38,403 nucleotides of DNA from an uncultured Verrucomicrobiota bacterium. GTDB lineage: Bacteria > Verrucomicrobiota > Verrucomicrobiia > Limisphaerales > UBA1319. This document shows, piece by piece, positions 7,982-18,600 of the stretch (positions are counted from its first letter, which is position 1; the number at the start of each line of letters is the position of its first letter). A model generated the notes under the pieces. That model did no database searches, was not told the DNA's origin, and saw only the letters and a program-made list of their open reading frames with translations. A program made the translations under genes and the position numbers. The stretch spans positions 1 to 38,403 of the forward strand of contig CAIMWS010000553.1 of NCBI GenBank assembly GCA_903845125.1. Reading direction: 5' to 3'.

Positions 7982-8986
7982 TCAACCCGCCGGTGGGGAT
8001 GGGGGCTGGTTGCTTTCAGCCAGCCGGCGCAAGCCTTCAGCGAGGGTGATCCGCGGCGCATAGCCCAAATCCCGCCGGGCCGCGGCGAGGTTATACCAGT
8101 GGGAAGTGGTCAGTTCCCGAACCACGAACCGGGTCAACCGCGGTTCACCCGGCCTCATTGTGAGCCGGTGCCACGCTTCAAAGCCCCAAGCCAGTTGGAG
8201 CGCCAGCCAGCGCGGAATCGATTTATTAACGGGGGCCACGCCAATGGCCCGGAGCAGCCGGTTGATCATGTCCCAAAGCTCCACCGGCTCGCCCTGGCTG
8301 ATAAAATAAGCCTTGCCGCCAATGGGGGAACCAGGTTCCAGCCGTTCGGCGGCCAGCACGTGTGCGTCCACGGCATTGTCGATAAAAACCGTGTCCACCC
8401 GTTTGGGTTGGGTGCCAATGCGCCGCAACTGGCCGGCACGGGCGCGGGCCGCCAGCCGGGGCAGCAGATGATTGTCCCCGGGCCCCCAGATCAGGTGTGG
8501 CCGCAAGGCAACGGTGGCCAGGCGGTGGTCATTGGCGGCCAGGATCAATTGCTCCGCGGCGGCTTTGGTTTGCGGATAAGCCGCCTCGAAATGGGTCGGA
8601 TAGGGGGCTGATTCATCGATCCCTTCCTGGTCGGCGCCAGCGAAAACCACGCTCGGCGAACTGGTGTAAACCAGGTGGGTGATGCCCTGCTGGCGGCAGG
8701 CGGCGATGATATTTTGAGTGCCCACCACGTTGGCGTTGTGGTAATCCGCGTAGCGCCCCCAAACGCCGGCTTTGGCCGCCACGTGGAAAACGAAGTCGCA
8801 ACCGGCCATGGCCTGGGAGACGGCCGCCGGATCAGCGAGGTCGCCCCCCCGGTGTTCAGCGCCCAGCAAGCGCAGTGCGGGATGCTCGTTCCGGGAAAAA
8901 CTGCGCACCGGGATGCCGCGCTGCCGCAAGGCCCGCACCAACGCCAGCCCGAGAAAGCCGCCCCCACCTGTCACCAGCGCTTTCAT
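7982..8986 (-). CDS. oleD: OleD, 2-alkyl-3-oxoalkanoate reductase
   Basis: The 334-residue product is an extended SDR protein: NAD(P)-binding TGGGGFLG (G7, G10, G13), substrate-side TSSPSVVF near 108-115 and the catalytic pair Y137/K141 in YPQTK. OleD reduces the 2-alkyl-3-keto acid made by OleA to the 2-alkyl-3-hydroxy acid with NADPH. Taken alone it could be any 3-beta-HSD-like reductase. The assignment rests on its place as last gene of an oleABCD set and on the segment VFAGADQEGIDESAPYP, typical of this branch. Its ATG overlaps the oleC stop (ATGA), so it is translationally coupled. Confidence 0.93.
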   Translation of the reverse strand: MKALVTGGGGFLGLALVRALRQRGIPVRSFSRNEHPALRLLGAEHRGGDLADPAAVSQAMAGCDFVFHVAAKAGVWGRYADYHNANVVGTQNIIAACRQQGITHLVYTSSPSVVFAGADQEGIDESAPYPTHFEAAYPQTKAAAEQLILAANDHRLATVALRPHLIWGPGDNHLLPRLAARARAGQLRRIGTQPKRVDTVFIDNAVDAHVLAAERLEPGSPIGGKAYFISQGEPVELWDMINRLLRAIGVAPVNKSIPRWLALQLAWGFEAWHRLTMRPGEPRLTRFVVRELTTSHWYNLAAARRDLGYAPRITLAEGLRRLAESNQPPSPPAG

Positions 8987-10650
8987 GGCCTCCGCCCCCT
9001 GGCCCAGACCGCCAGTTTTTCACGGAAAATTTTCGCGTTGTGCCGGATATCCACGGGGAAACCGGGATGGAATAAAATGGTTTGAATCGACCGGGTGTGG
9101 GGCTGGCTGGCGCCCAAGGCGAGCAGTTCGGCGCGCAGTTGGGCCGGATCCGGTTGGCCGCCGCCCGGCTCCAATTCGACGCACAGTACCGGCGCGGTTT
9201 CGCCCTTTTGCGGGATGCCCACCAAGGCGGTACGATAAACTGCAGGATGGGCATTGAAGACGCCTTCGCACGGAATGGTGAAGAAGTCCCCCGCGCCGGT
9301 GGTGACCCGCTGCGATTTGCGCCCGCAAAACCAGAGGCGCCCTTGGGGGTCACGGTAGCCCAAATCGCCCATGCGGTGATAGAATCCGCCGCCGGCGGGA
9401 TCGGGGATCTTGGCCAGCGCCGTGGCGGCGGGCTGGCGGAAATACTCGCGGGTCACCTGCGGGCCCTGGACGACGATTTCCCCGATGCTGCCCGGGGCCA
9501 GTTCCAGCGCCGCATCCCAGGCTGGGATTGGGGTATCGCTGATGCGGATAATCCGCGCCGCCAGCCCCGGCACCGGCTGGCCGACACATACCCCCCGCCC
9601 CTGGCTGGTTTGGTGGCGGGTTTCACGCAGGATTTCCTCGCTGCCGATGGACGCCACGGGGAGGCATTCGGTGGCGCCATAAGGTGTGAAAACCTGGGCT
9701 CCGGCAGGCAGCAAGGCGGTGAATCGCTCCAGGACTTTGGCCGATACCGGCGCCCCCGCGGAAATGACGCGCCGGACACTGGACAACACGGTTCCTGCGG
9801 GCAGGCCGTGGCGGCCCACACGGTTGATCAACGCCGGGGACCCAAAAAGGTTGGTGACCCCAAAATTCTCGATGGCCTCCAGGATTTTGGCCGGATCGAC
9901 CTGCGCCGGCCGGGTGGGGTCCATGTCGGGCAGGATCGCGGTCATGCCCAGGGCCGGGCCGAACAGCGCAAAAAGGGGAAAGGTGGGCAGATCGATTTCG
10001 CCTGGCTCAATCCCGTAAAGCTGCCGGATCCGCTCCACCTGGGTGGTGAAAATTTCATGGGTGTAAACCACGCCTTTGGGAGGACCGGTGCTGCCGCTGG
10101 TGAACAGGATGGCAGCGGTTTCGCCCGGCTCGGGGCGGGCCGGCTCAAAGCCCGTGGGGTTTTCCCCCAGGGTGCGGACCTGCCGCAGGGAGAGGCAACC
10201 GGGAAACGCCCGCTGGCCGGCCGCAATCTTGATTTTAATGGAGTCTTTGGCCCAGCCCAGGATCATCCGCGCCGCGTGGGCTTTGGGGATGCCGATAAAG
10301 GCCTCGGGGGCGGCTTCGGCCAGGCTTTTGCCCAGGTTGCGCGTGCCAATGCCGGGATCGATCAGCACGGGTATGGCCCCCAGCTTGAACAGGGCAAACG
10401 CCAGGGCAAAAAAGTCGAGGCTGGGCGGCACCATGAGGGCGGTGCGCATGCCCCGCCGGATGCCTGATTGTTGGAAGCCGCGGGCGAGCTGGTTGCTCGC
10501 CGCCTCCAGCTGCCGGTAAGTGTAATGGGTGTAGCTGACGCGGCCGTGCGCATCGCGCGACTGAGGATACACCACCGCGCTCCGCCACGGCTGTAGCTCG
10601 GCCATGGCGGCCAGGTGGGAGGCGATATTGGTGGTGATCGTAGCCCTCAC
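8983..10650 (-). CDS. oleC: OleC, olefin beta-lactone synthetase
   Basis: The product is 555 residues from GTG 10650-10648, one base after the oleB stop (TGATGTG). The longer frame upstream is only read-through of oleB sequence, and NIASHLAAMAELQP just after this GTG matches the usual OleC N-terminus. It is an ANL-family adenylating enzyme: phosphate loop TSGSTGPPKG at about 184-193, the ATP-pocket YGATE, the hinge segment GRLWFCGRKSQRV, and the C-terminal lysine K540 in NAKIFREKL. OleC uses ATP to close the beta-hydroxy acid from OleD into a beta-lactone, releasing AMP and pyrophosphate. Expression should be coupled to oleB. Some bacteria fuse oleB and oleC; here they are separate. Confidence 0.93.
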   Translation of the reverse strand: MRATITTNIASHLAAMAELQPWRSAVVYPQSRDAHGRVSYTHYTYRQLEAASNQLARGFQQSGIRRGMRTALMVPPSLDFFALAFALFKLGAIPVLIDPGIGTRNLGKSLAEAAPEAFIGIPKAHAARMILGWAKDSIKIKIAAGQRAFPGCLSLRQVRTLGENPTGFEPARPEPGETAAILFTSGSTGPPKGVVYTHEIFTTQVERIRQLYGIEPGEIDLPTFPLFALFGPALGMTAILPDMDPTRPAQVDPAKILEAIENFGVTNLFGSPALINRVGRHGLPAGTVLSSVRRVISAGAPVSAKVLERFTALLPAGAQVFTPYGATECLPVASIGSEEILRETRHQTSQGRGVCVGQPVPGLAARIIRISDTPIPAWDAALELAPGSIGEIVVQGPQVTREYFRQPAATALAKIPDPAGGGFYHRMGDLGYRDPQGRLWFCGRKSQRVTTGAGDFFTIPCEGVFNAHPAVYRTALVGIPQKGETAPVLCVELEPGGGQPDPAQLRAELLALGASQPHTRSIQTILFHPGFPVDIRHNAKIFREKLAVWARGRRP

Positions 10651-10651
10651 A

Positions 10652-11545
10652 TCAACCGCCGGCGGGGTGGCGCGCCAAAAAGTTGCGCACAATCGGCAGG
10701 ATCTCCTCCCCGGCGTCCTCCAGCACCAGGTGGCCCGCTTCCGGAAAGCGATGCACCTCGGCCGCAGGCAGCCGTTTACGCCATTCCTCCAGGAAATGGT
10801 GGTCAAAGACAAAATCACGGTCGCCCCAGAGGATCAACGCGGGGGTTTTCTGGAAAAGATTCAAACGCTCCTGCACCTCGCTCACCAGCGCGTAGCTGGG
10901 GTCGCCGGGACGCAGGGGGATATCCTGGACGAACCGCAACTGGCTGAGGCGGTTGCTGGAACTCTGGCAGGGCTCCAGGTAGGCATCGCGCACCCGGGTG
11001 GGCAGAGGGCGACGGCTGCACCAGCGCATCACCAACCGGCCAAACCAGCCGGAGCGGCGGATCAGGAAATCGTCCAGGGTGGTATTGCGGCACAGCCAAA
11101 GGGAGGTGGGCAGGCGTTTCCCGGCGGGCAGATGAAAGGCGGCGGTATTGAGCAACACCAGGCGGCCCACTTGTTCCGGGTGCCGGGCGGCGTAGGCCAT
11201 GCCAATCATGCCGCCCCAGTCATGCAGGATCAGGGTGAGGCGCTGCCGGATTTTCAGATGGCTGACAAGCGCTTCCAGATCCTGAACCCGGCGGCTGAGG
11301 GAAAACGGGTAGTGCGCGTCATCCGGCTTGTCGGACAGCCCGCAGCCCACGTGGTCGGGCACGATGGTGCGAAAGGAATCGCGCAGGCCCAATACGAGGT
11401 TGCGGTAGTAAAAGGACCAGGTGGGATTCCCATGCAGCATGAGGACCGGTTCGCCCCGGCCCTCGTCCAGGTAATGCAGGGCGATCCCGTCCAGGTTCAG
11501 GTAGGCGCCCACGAAGGGGTAAAGATCTCGTCGATAACTTACCAT
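10652..11545 (-). CDS. oleB: OleB, beta-lactone decarboxylase
   Basis: The 297-residue product (ATG 11545) belongs to the alpha/beta hydrolase, haloalkane-dehalogenase-like group. Visible residues are the oxyanion/halide-side HGNPTW (38-43), the nucleophile D109 in LHDWGG, the acid region WGDRDFVFD (240-248) and the base H272 in EAGHLVLED. OleB eliminates CO2 from the disubstituted beta-lactone to leave a cis-olefin, the final step of the pathway. The chosen start overlaps the oleA stop by seven bases (ATGGTAA); the longer open frame upstream lies wholly inside oleA and has nonsense composition. Without its context it would be called a dehalogenase or epoxide hydrolase. Confidence 0.92.
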   Translation of the reverse strand: MVSYRRDLYPFVGAYLNLDGIALHYLDEGRGEPVLMLHGNPTWSFYYRNLVLGLRDSFRTIVPDHVGCGLSDKPDDAHYPFSLSRRVQDLEALVSHLKIRQRLTLILHDWGGMIGMAYAARHPEQVGRLVLLNTAAFHLPAGKRLPTSLWLCRNTTLDDFLIRRSGWFGRLVMRWCSRRPLPTRVRDAYLEPCQSSSNRLSQLRFVQDIPLRPGDPSYALVSEVQERLNLFQKTPALILWGDRDFVFDHHFLEEWRKRLPAAEVHRFPEAGHLVLEDAGEEILPIVRNFLARHPAGG

Positions 11546-12588
11546 TCCAATCCCATCATCAGGCAGGTTAAACCGCTGCCAATCCCTAAAAAGCCGGCGC
11601 GCTGGCCCGGCTTGAGGGCGCCCCGTTCGTCGGCGATCGCGGCCGCCACCGGCAAGGCGGCGGTGCCCATGTTCCCCAGGTAGCGGTAGGTGATATAATC
11701 CTTTTCCTTGGGCAATTGCAGCGCCTTCAGGATGGCCTCCTGGTGGCCCTGGCCCACCTGGTGGCAGATGACCCGGTCCACGCTCGCGGCGGACCAGGAC
11801 ATGGCTTCCAGGAACCGGGCCCAAGTGCGCTGGCCCAGCTGAACGCCGTGCTTGAGGACGGCCACGGAGTCGGTATCCATGAACTGGGAGAGGCCTTGAT
11901 CCGGGACCTCCCGCAGGCCCCAGCGGCAGAGGCGGTGATGCTCGGGGGCGGCCTCCGAGACCGCGCCCAGGAGGCGATGCCCGCGCGGCCCGGGAAAGGA
12001 GCCATCCGTCAGCAGGGCCGCCACCGCGCCCGAGCCGCCGGTGAAGGTGGCCAGGGCCTTGGTGAACTCCTCCATGCCGGCCTTTTGCAGGAGCCGGCCG
12101 GCCATGAGTTCGTTGATCTCACGGGCGGTTTCGCAGGAAACCACCAGGCCCGCGCGGATCTGGCCCAATTCAATGCGGTTGGCCACCTCGAGCATGCCAT
12201 TCAACACCCCCAGGCAGGCGTTGCTCACATCGTAGAGCATGGCCCGGCCGCGCAAGCCGAGGCCATCCGCCACGGCGCAGGCGGTGGCGGGTTCAAAATT
12301 TTCCCGGCACACTCCGGCATAAATCAAAACGCCCAGGTCGTCCGGCTCCACGCCGCCTTTTTGCAGGGCTTTGCGGGCGGCGGCGATGGCGCCCGTGGAA
12401 AGCTGAAAACCAGGCTCCCACCAGCGGCGTTCCTGGATGCCGGTCCAGGCTTCCAGCTGCCCCGGTTGCAAGCCCAGCCGGGTGTAAACTGGCTCCAGCC
12501 GCTCCTCCAATTCGGGGGTGGTAACCACCACCGGGCCCAGTTCGTAGCCCAAGGCGGTGAGCATGACTCGCTGATATTTCGGGTCCAT
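11539..12588 (-). CDS. oleA: OleA, head-to-head acyl condensing enzyme
   Basis: The 349-residue product is a thiolase-fold KAS-III-like enzyme that joins two activated acyl chains by non-decarboxylative Claisen condensation to a 2-alkyl-3-keto acid. Active-site residues appear at C125 (SNACLGVLNG), H276 (ICHQVG) and N306 (LGNMGT), with E99 in CRENFEP. The spacings 26, 151 and 30 equal those recalled for Xanthomonas OleA (E117, C143, about H285, N315), and the Glu distinguishes OleA from FabH. The start follows GGGAC. It lies 13 bases after the large synthase gene and overlaps oleB. In this operon the acyl donors are probably polyunsaturated and may be delivered as acyl-ACP rather than acyl-CoA (inference). 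Confidence 0.94.
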   Translation of the reverse strand: MDPKYQRVMLTALGYELGPVVVTTPELEERLEPVYTRLGLQPGQLEAWTGIQERRWWEPGFQLSTGAIAAARKALQKGGVEPDDLGVLIYAGVCRENFEPATACAVADGLGLRGRAMLYDVSNACLGVLNGMLEVANRIELGQIRAGLVVSCETAREINELMAGRLLQKAGMEEFTKALATFTGGSGAVAALLTDGSFPGPRGHRLLGAVSEAAPEHHRLCRWGLREVPDQGLSQFMDTDSVAVLKHGVQLGQRTWARFLEAMSWSAASVDRVICHQVGQGHQEAILKALQLPKEKDYITYRYLGNMGTAALPVAAAIADERGALKPGQRAGFLGIGSGLTCLMMGLEW

Positions 12589-12601
12589 ATTCGTCCCGTG
12601 A

Positions 12602-15600
12602 TCAGCCTGGGCAGCCTCCCGCAGAGGCGGCTTGTTGTCGCACCGTAAAATTTTTCATGGCATAAATGACCCGGCCATCCACCGATAGGAATCCATCGCC
12701 ACTGAGCCAATGTTGCCCGTCATTTACCCGCGTAACCACCGCTTCCACGGTGATCCTGTGGTCCGCCGGAATCACCTGGCCCCGGTAAGTCCATTCATGC
12801 TGGTCCCCTGTGGCGACTGCCTCCCACCGCGTTGCGGTGGAGTGACCCCAGCGTTGGATCGCTGCGAACTTAAGCAATTGCAGGAACGATTCCAAGCCCA
12901 GAGATCCGGGCACCACCGGATCCTGATAAAAATGGGCCTTGAAGAACCATTCCCCGGGATTGACCTGCTTGGTGGCTTTGAGGAAACCCAGCCCCTGGGG
13001 ACCGCCGTCCGGCACAAAAGCGATGAGGTCATCGACCATCCGCAATTGATCCCCGGCCAGCGGCGCCTGCCGGGGAAACGGAAGGGCCTGGCTCCGTTTT
13101 GCCTCCTCCGGGCCGGGCTGATACAAAGCGGCGTTTTGCAGCCCCTCCTGGCGGGCCAGGGCGGATTTGGGGAAAAAGCCGAAATAGGTATCGCCCTGGT
13201 AAACGATCTGCCGGCCAGCCCGCACCTCAAAATCATACCATTGGATGATCATTCCGGCCGAGCTGGAGACCCGGGTCAGGTGCACCCGCGTGGTCAAAGT
13301 GCCTCCGCCGGGGAACACCGGGATCCGCTGGACCGCTTTGCCACCCAGGTTCCGGAAGGACAAGTCCGTCCCGCTGGTCAGGGCTGAGCCCACATAGGCG
13401 GCCAGCCAGCCGCAAGGCTGCAGGGCGATTTCCAGCAGCACCGCGAACGGCATGTCGCCCTGGCGGTTTTCCGGGAAATACCAGGCGTCGGGCGGGATAT
13501 CGTATTCCGCGGTGGCCCGGGCGCCGGGGACCATTTTGAAAGGCTCCCCTTCGGCGGCGATGATCCGGTCCAGAAATTGATAGGGTGGCCCCGGCAGGCG
13601 TGCGATCCGGCGTTCCTGGTCGAAGACCCGGTAGGGAGCCCCGAACGCCTCGGAAGGTTTGCCCAAGGCAAAGGCCAGGATGCGTTCCCGGTCGTAAAGC
13701 ACCGGGCGGGCGGCGGCGGCGCGCGGGCCGGCCCATAGCTGCCGGAACGTATCCCGGGTGGCGCCGGTGTAGCACAAACTCAGGTTCGTGATTTCGACGA
13801 TGGGCTTGCCATCCGCATACATCAAGGCATCGGCGAGAGCATAAGGCGCCGGCTCATACCCCAGCTCTTTGATGGAGATTTCGTAAGTGGCCGTGGCGGT
13901 GGTTTCCAGGACTTGCCCCCGGCACTTCAACTGGCTGTTCACCCCCGGCACCGGCTCCAGCACCACCTGGCCCTGTTCGGCAATCCAACCCAGCCGCAGC
14001 AGAAAAATCCGCAAGGTGTGCAGGCAGCACTCGAACATCAAGGTGCCCGGCATGACGCGATCATCCACGAAATGGCAGGTGAGGAACCAATCGCCGGGAT
14101 GGATATCGGCCTCGCCCCGGATCAAACCCAGGCCGAAGCGCCCGCCGCCGGGATCCAGCTGCGGAACGCGGTGCACCAACTTCATGCGTCCGCCCGGCAG
14201 GGTGAATGGCCTGGCCACCGGCAGGCCCGCAAAAGCCGGGCCAAAACCGCGGGCCAGATCCCCGGCGCGCAGGGCCTCCAATTGGTCCGCAGAATACGTT
14301 TCCACACCGGTGGCCACCAGTTCGTCCCAATCCGCGGGCCGTTTTCCGGGGAGGGGCTTCAAGTCCATGGCCGTGCGCACGATGCCCCGCCCGCCCGCCA
14401 GCTCGGCGGCGCTGAAAAATCCCGCACAGCCGTTGGTCATGGTGAGCAGCGGCTGGCCATCCACGGTGGATTCAAAGCTGAAGCGGAACAGCCAGGTATT
14501 GCCCTGCCGGAAAAAGCGCTCGATGCGGATATCGTAGCGGATCACCGAGCCGGGACCGGGCAGGCTCCGATGGAAGCAAACCCGGGCGTCAAGCAACCGG
14601 TAAACCGCCAGTCCGCGGGTTTGGAAATCGATGCCGAGGTAACCGGACAAAAAAAGGTCCGCCTGGCCCGCCTCCACCGCGATGCAGGTGGGGATGCAGC
14701 CACCATCCAAATACCAGGCCCCGGGCCGGATGTCATGCTCCGTGACCACGCGGCCATGGGTCATGGAGCGGGCTTCGCCATGGATTTCCAGGATGCGGTC
14801 CACGAGCATCAATGGCTCATCGGGCAGGCGCACCCGGGTGGGGAAAACATCGGCTTCCTGGAACTCCCGGCCCAGGACTTTGGCCACACTCCCGCGGGCA
14901 AATTCCAAACAGGCTTCCCGGTCCAGGGCCACCGGGCGGCCCGGCTCCTGGCTCCGGGATTGGGGCTGGGGTTGGCTGGCTGGCCCCGGTCCGCCGGAAG
15001 TCCTGGCCGAAGATCCGCCGCCGGCCATGATGGATATCAGGTCCATTTGCTCCCGCACGGATTCGGACAGGTTTTGAAAAATCGACTGCGAGAAAGCCAG
15101 GTAGGCTTCATGCGCCTGCCGGGTGCTGTTTTGTGTCGCAGCCATCGCTTGCGCCATTTCCAGCTCGAAGGGATCCGCGGCGGGAAGCGGATCCGCGGCG
15201 GCCGGCCGGGCGGTTTCCCCCAGGGCTTCGGGAGCGGAAGTCTGGACCCGGCCAGGCGGGGGTGAATCCGGCCGGCTGGAGGACCGGGGGGGAAGGTTCG
15301 CGGCACCCCGGGCTGCCCGGCCGAAGGGCGGGCCGCTGAGGCTGATGCGCACCTGCTTTTCGCCGGCCGCCACCGAAGGGGCCGCGGCGGCTGCCGAGCC
15401 GGCTTCCGGCCCGTAGATTTTGCCCAAATCCACCGCCACACCTTCCGCGATCAGCTGGGCCAGCGCCTTGAAAATACCGGGCACGGAATCCTGGGCATTC
15501 GCGCACAGCGAGCGGGCCAGGTGCGGACGGTCCGATAATATCTGGCCGATCATCCGGCTGCAGGAATTGCCAGGCCCCATCTCCAGGAAAAAGCGGACGC

Positions 15601-18600
15601 CGGAATCGTAGGCGACCTCGATCACGCGGGGGAAATCAATGCCGCCGGAAGCCTGGGCCAGGATGGCATCGGCGGCGGTTTCCCGGTCCGGAACGTAAGC
15701 CCGGCCGGTGGCTCCGCTGTAAAAGCGGATCCCTTCCGGAGCAGTGGTCTCGAAAAGGTGCAGTTCACGGTAGGCTTTGGCCACGGGCTGCAGCAATTCG
15801 CAATGCACGGTGGATACGCCCGTCAAGGGAAACCATTGACAGGCCAGGCGCTCCACCAAGGTTTTGATTTCCGGGGCGTTGCCGCCCATCACGCATTCAT
15901 GCGGCGTGTTGACAATCAACACATAGAGGTGCGGCAGGCCAGCCATGGCGGCGCGGACTTCGGCCACCGAGCGGTCCACCAGCCCGGTTTTCCATTCCAC
16001 CACCGCGTCCGGAGGCAACTGCCAGGCCTGGCGCAAGCGATCCGGCTGGCCGGTGAGGTCTTGCGTGAAAAGCGTGGATTGGCTGACCCGTTGCAACATT
16101 TCGTCCCGGCTCCGCCAGGCGCGCAGGGCGAACAAGGAAGTGGCTTCGCCCAGGCTGTAGCCGATGGCGGCCTGGGGCTGGAGGCCAAAACTGCACGCCA
16201 GGTCGCTGACCAGGGTGCCCAAGGCGACCTGGCCACAGATCAGCGTGCGGTGGTCGAGGGGTTGGCCACTGGGGGCGGAGGCATTCCAGAATTGGCGGGC
16301 AAACATCTGGCTGGCCAGCCGCTGGTTTTCCGCATCCTGGCGGCGGATGATTTCCGGCCAGTGCACGGCCAACTCCCGGCCCATCTCCGCGAAATGGCTT
16401 CCCGAACCGGGAAAAACAAAGGCCAATTTCCCCGGCCGGCGATCCTCCGGCCGCACATAAAACACCCGGTCCCGATCCCGGCTCCAATCGCCGTCCGGCC
16501 CCGCCGCCGGTGGCCCGCTGAAATGGCCCGGCTCCGCCCACGGGGTTTGCAGCAGGCGGTCCAGTTGGGCGGCATCCTGGGCGGCGACTGCCAAACAGTA
16601 CGGCCGGGCATCGCCGGCGCCCCGCTTTTGCCACCAAAGCCGCGCCAGGGATTCGACCGGCTCGGAGCGGTACCGGGCTGCCAGTTGCCGCAATTCATCC
16701 ACCTGCTGGCGCAGATCCGCAGGCTGGCTGCCCCCCAGCACAAAAAGCCCTTCGGGACGCCCGCCGGGAGGGCCGCTGCGTTCGCTGCCAAACCGGCCGC
16801 CGGCTTGGGCCTCGCAGGCTTCCAATACCACGTGCAGGCAGGTGCCATCCACACTGGAGGTATTCACGCCCGCGCGCCGGGGGCCGTCGGCGCGATCCCG
16901 GACCCAGTGCTGGGCGGCCGCCGGGGCGCGCAGGAGATTGTTTTCCGCCAGAGTGGCGATCGGGTTGCGCAATCCGCGCAACGGCGGGATGATTTCCTGG
17001 TAAATGGCCAGGACAGCCTTCAGGACCGATACCATCCCGGAAGCGGCGCCGGCATGCCCCACATCGGCTTGGGCGCTGCCCAGCCAGAGGGGATGCCGGC
17101 GTTCGAAAGAACCGAAAAATCCCGTCAAAGCTTGCACCTCGCGCCGGTCTGCCTCCGGCGTGCCGGAGGAGCCGGCTTCGAGGTAGCCGATGGTTTGCGG
17201 ATCGATCCCCGCATCTTCATAGGCCCGCGCCAAAGCCTGCTGGCAGCCGCTTTCAGTGGCTCCCTCCGCCCCAATCCCGCCGCCGCCCGCGGACCCGATC
17301 CCGCGAACCACCGCGTAGATGCGGTCGCCGTCCCGCAACGCGTCATCCAGCCGCTTCAAGACCACGGATACCGCCCCTTCGCCCGGCACCGGGCCATCGG
17401 CCTCGCGGTCGAAGGGGCGAGCGGTGCCCTGCCGGGAGTAAGGCTTGACCGCATCAGTGGCCAGCAAAGCGCGCAAATCCCCGGTGACATCCACGGCCCC
17501 CGCCAAGGCTTGGTCCAACTCGCGCCGCTGCAGCGCCCGCACCGCAATTTCCAGCGCCCGCAGGCCGGACGCATCCTCCCCGCACACGGTGTGGCTGGGG
17601 CCGCCGAAGCGGAATTCCTTGGCGATGCGGCTGGCGTTTACTCCCGCGAGAGCCCCCATGGTGCGGTCCGCCGTCAGGGCTGGCCCGCAGGCTTCCAGCC
17701 AGTCTGCCCCAGGTGGTCCTCCGGCGGGGCTGGGGGCCGCCTGGCTGGCCTGGTTCAAATGCGTCCAGCGGAAGTGGAAATCAGTGGTCCGCAAGTCGAG
17801 ACCCAAGCCCACAAAAACCCCCGTGCGGGCGGGATTGGCGGGCCTGGCTTGGGCGTCCTCCAAAGCCGCCCGGCTCGCTTCCAACATCAAAATCTGCTGG
17901 GGCAAAAGATCGCCCAGTTCCCTGGGCGGAATGCGGTAACGGCTCACCGGGATGGAAATATCATCCAGGTAATAACCGGGAAACAAAGTGTCCAAGCCCA
18001 GGGTGGACTGCCATTGGGTCATGGGCACCCCGCGCCAGGCCTCCCGGGGCGCAGGCGGTTGATCCTGGCCACCCCCGAGCACCCTTTCCTGGAAGGAGCG
18101 GAGATCGGGCCAGCGTCCCACGCAAGCGCCCAGGCCGATAATGGCGATGGGGCTGGGTGGGGTGGGCGCAGTTTTGGAGGCCCGCCGGGATGCCGGAATT
18201 TGCACCTGGCCGACCCATTCCTCCAGCAACACATGCGCGTTGATGCCGCCAAAACCGAAACCGTTGATGGCCGCCCTCCGCGGGATTCCGGCACCCCTGG
18301 CGGGCCAGGGTTCCGCCGCCTGCAAGATGCGGAACGGGCTGCCGTGGAGCGGGATCTTTTCCGAAGGATGCTGGAAATTGGCGACGGGCGGCAGGCACTG
18401 GTTCCGCAAGGCCAGGAGTATTTTGATCAACCCCGCGCTGCCGGCCCCGGTGAGCAGGTGGCCGATGTTGGATTTCACCGCGCCCAGGGCGCATTGGCCC
18501 GGCCGCCATTGGCAATCTTTCCAAAGCGCCAGCAGGCTCTCGAATTCGACCGCGTCCCCCACCGGGGTGCCGGTGGCATGGCATTCGATCAGGTCCACCT

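Noticed and set aside
10651..10818. Longer form of OleC starting at 10818
   Set aside because: The extra 56 codons lie within oleB in another frame and look like nonsense; the family N-terminus begins just after GTG 10650.
10652..11545. Calling this gene a haloalkane dehalogenase
   Set aside because: Its fold and D109 nucleophile fit, but overlap with oleA and adjacency to oleC show it is the olefin-pathway decarboxylase OleB.
11546..11824. Longer form of OleB starting at 11824
   Set aside because: The extension lies inside oleA and is Gly/Arg/Pro-rich shadow sequence; the hydrolase fold begins after ATG 11545.
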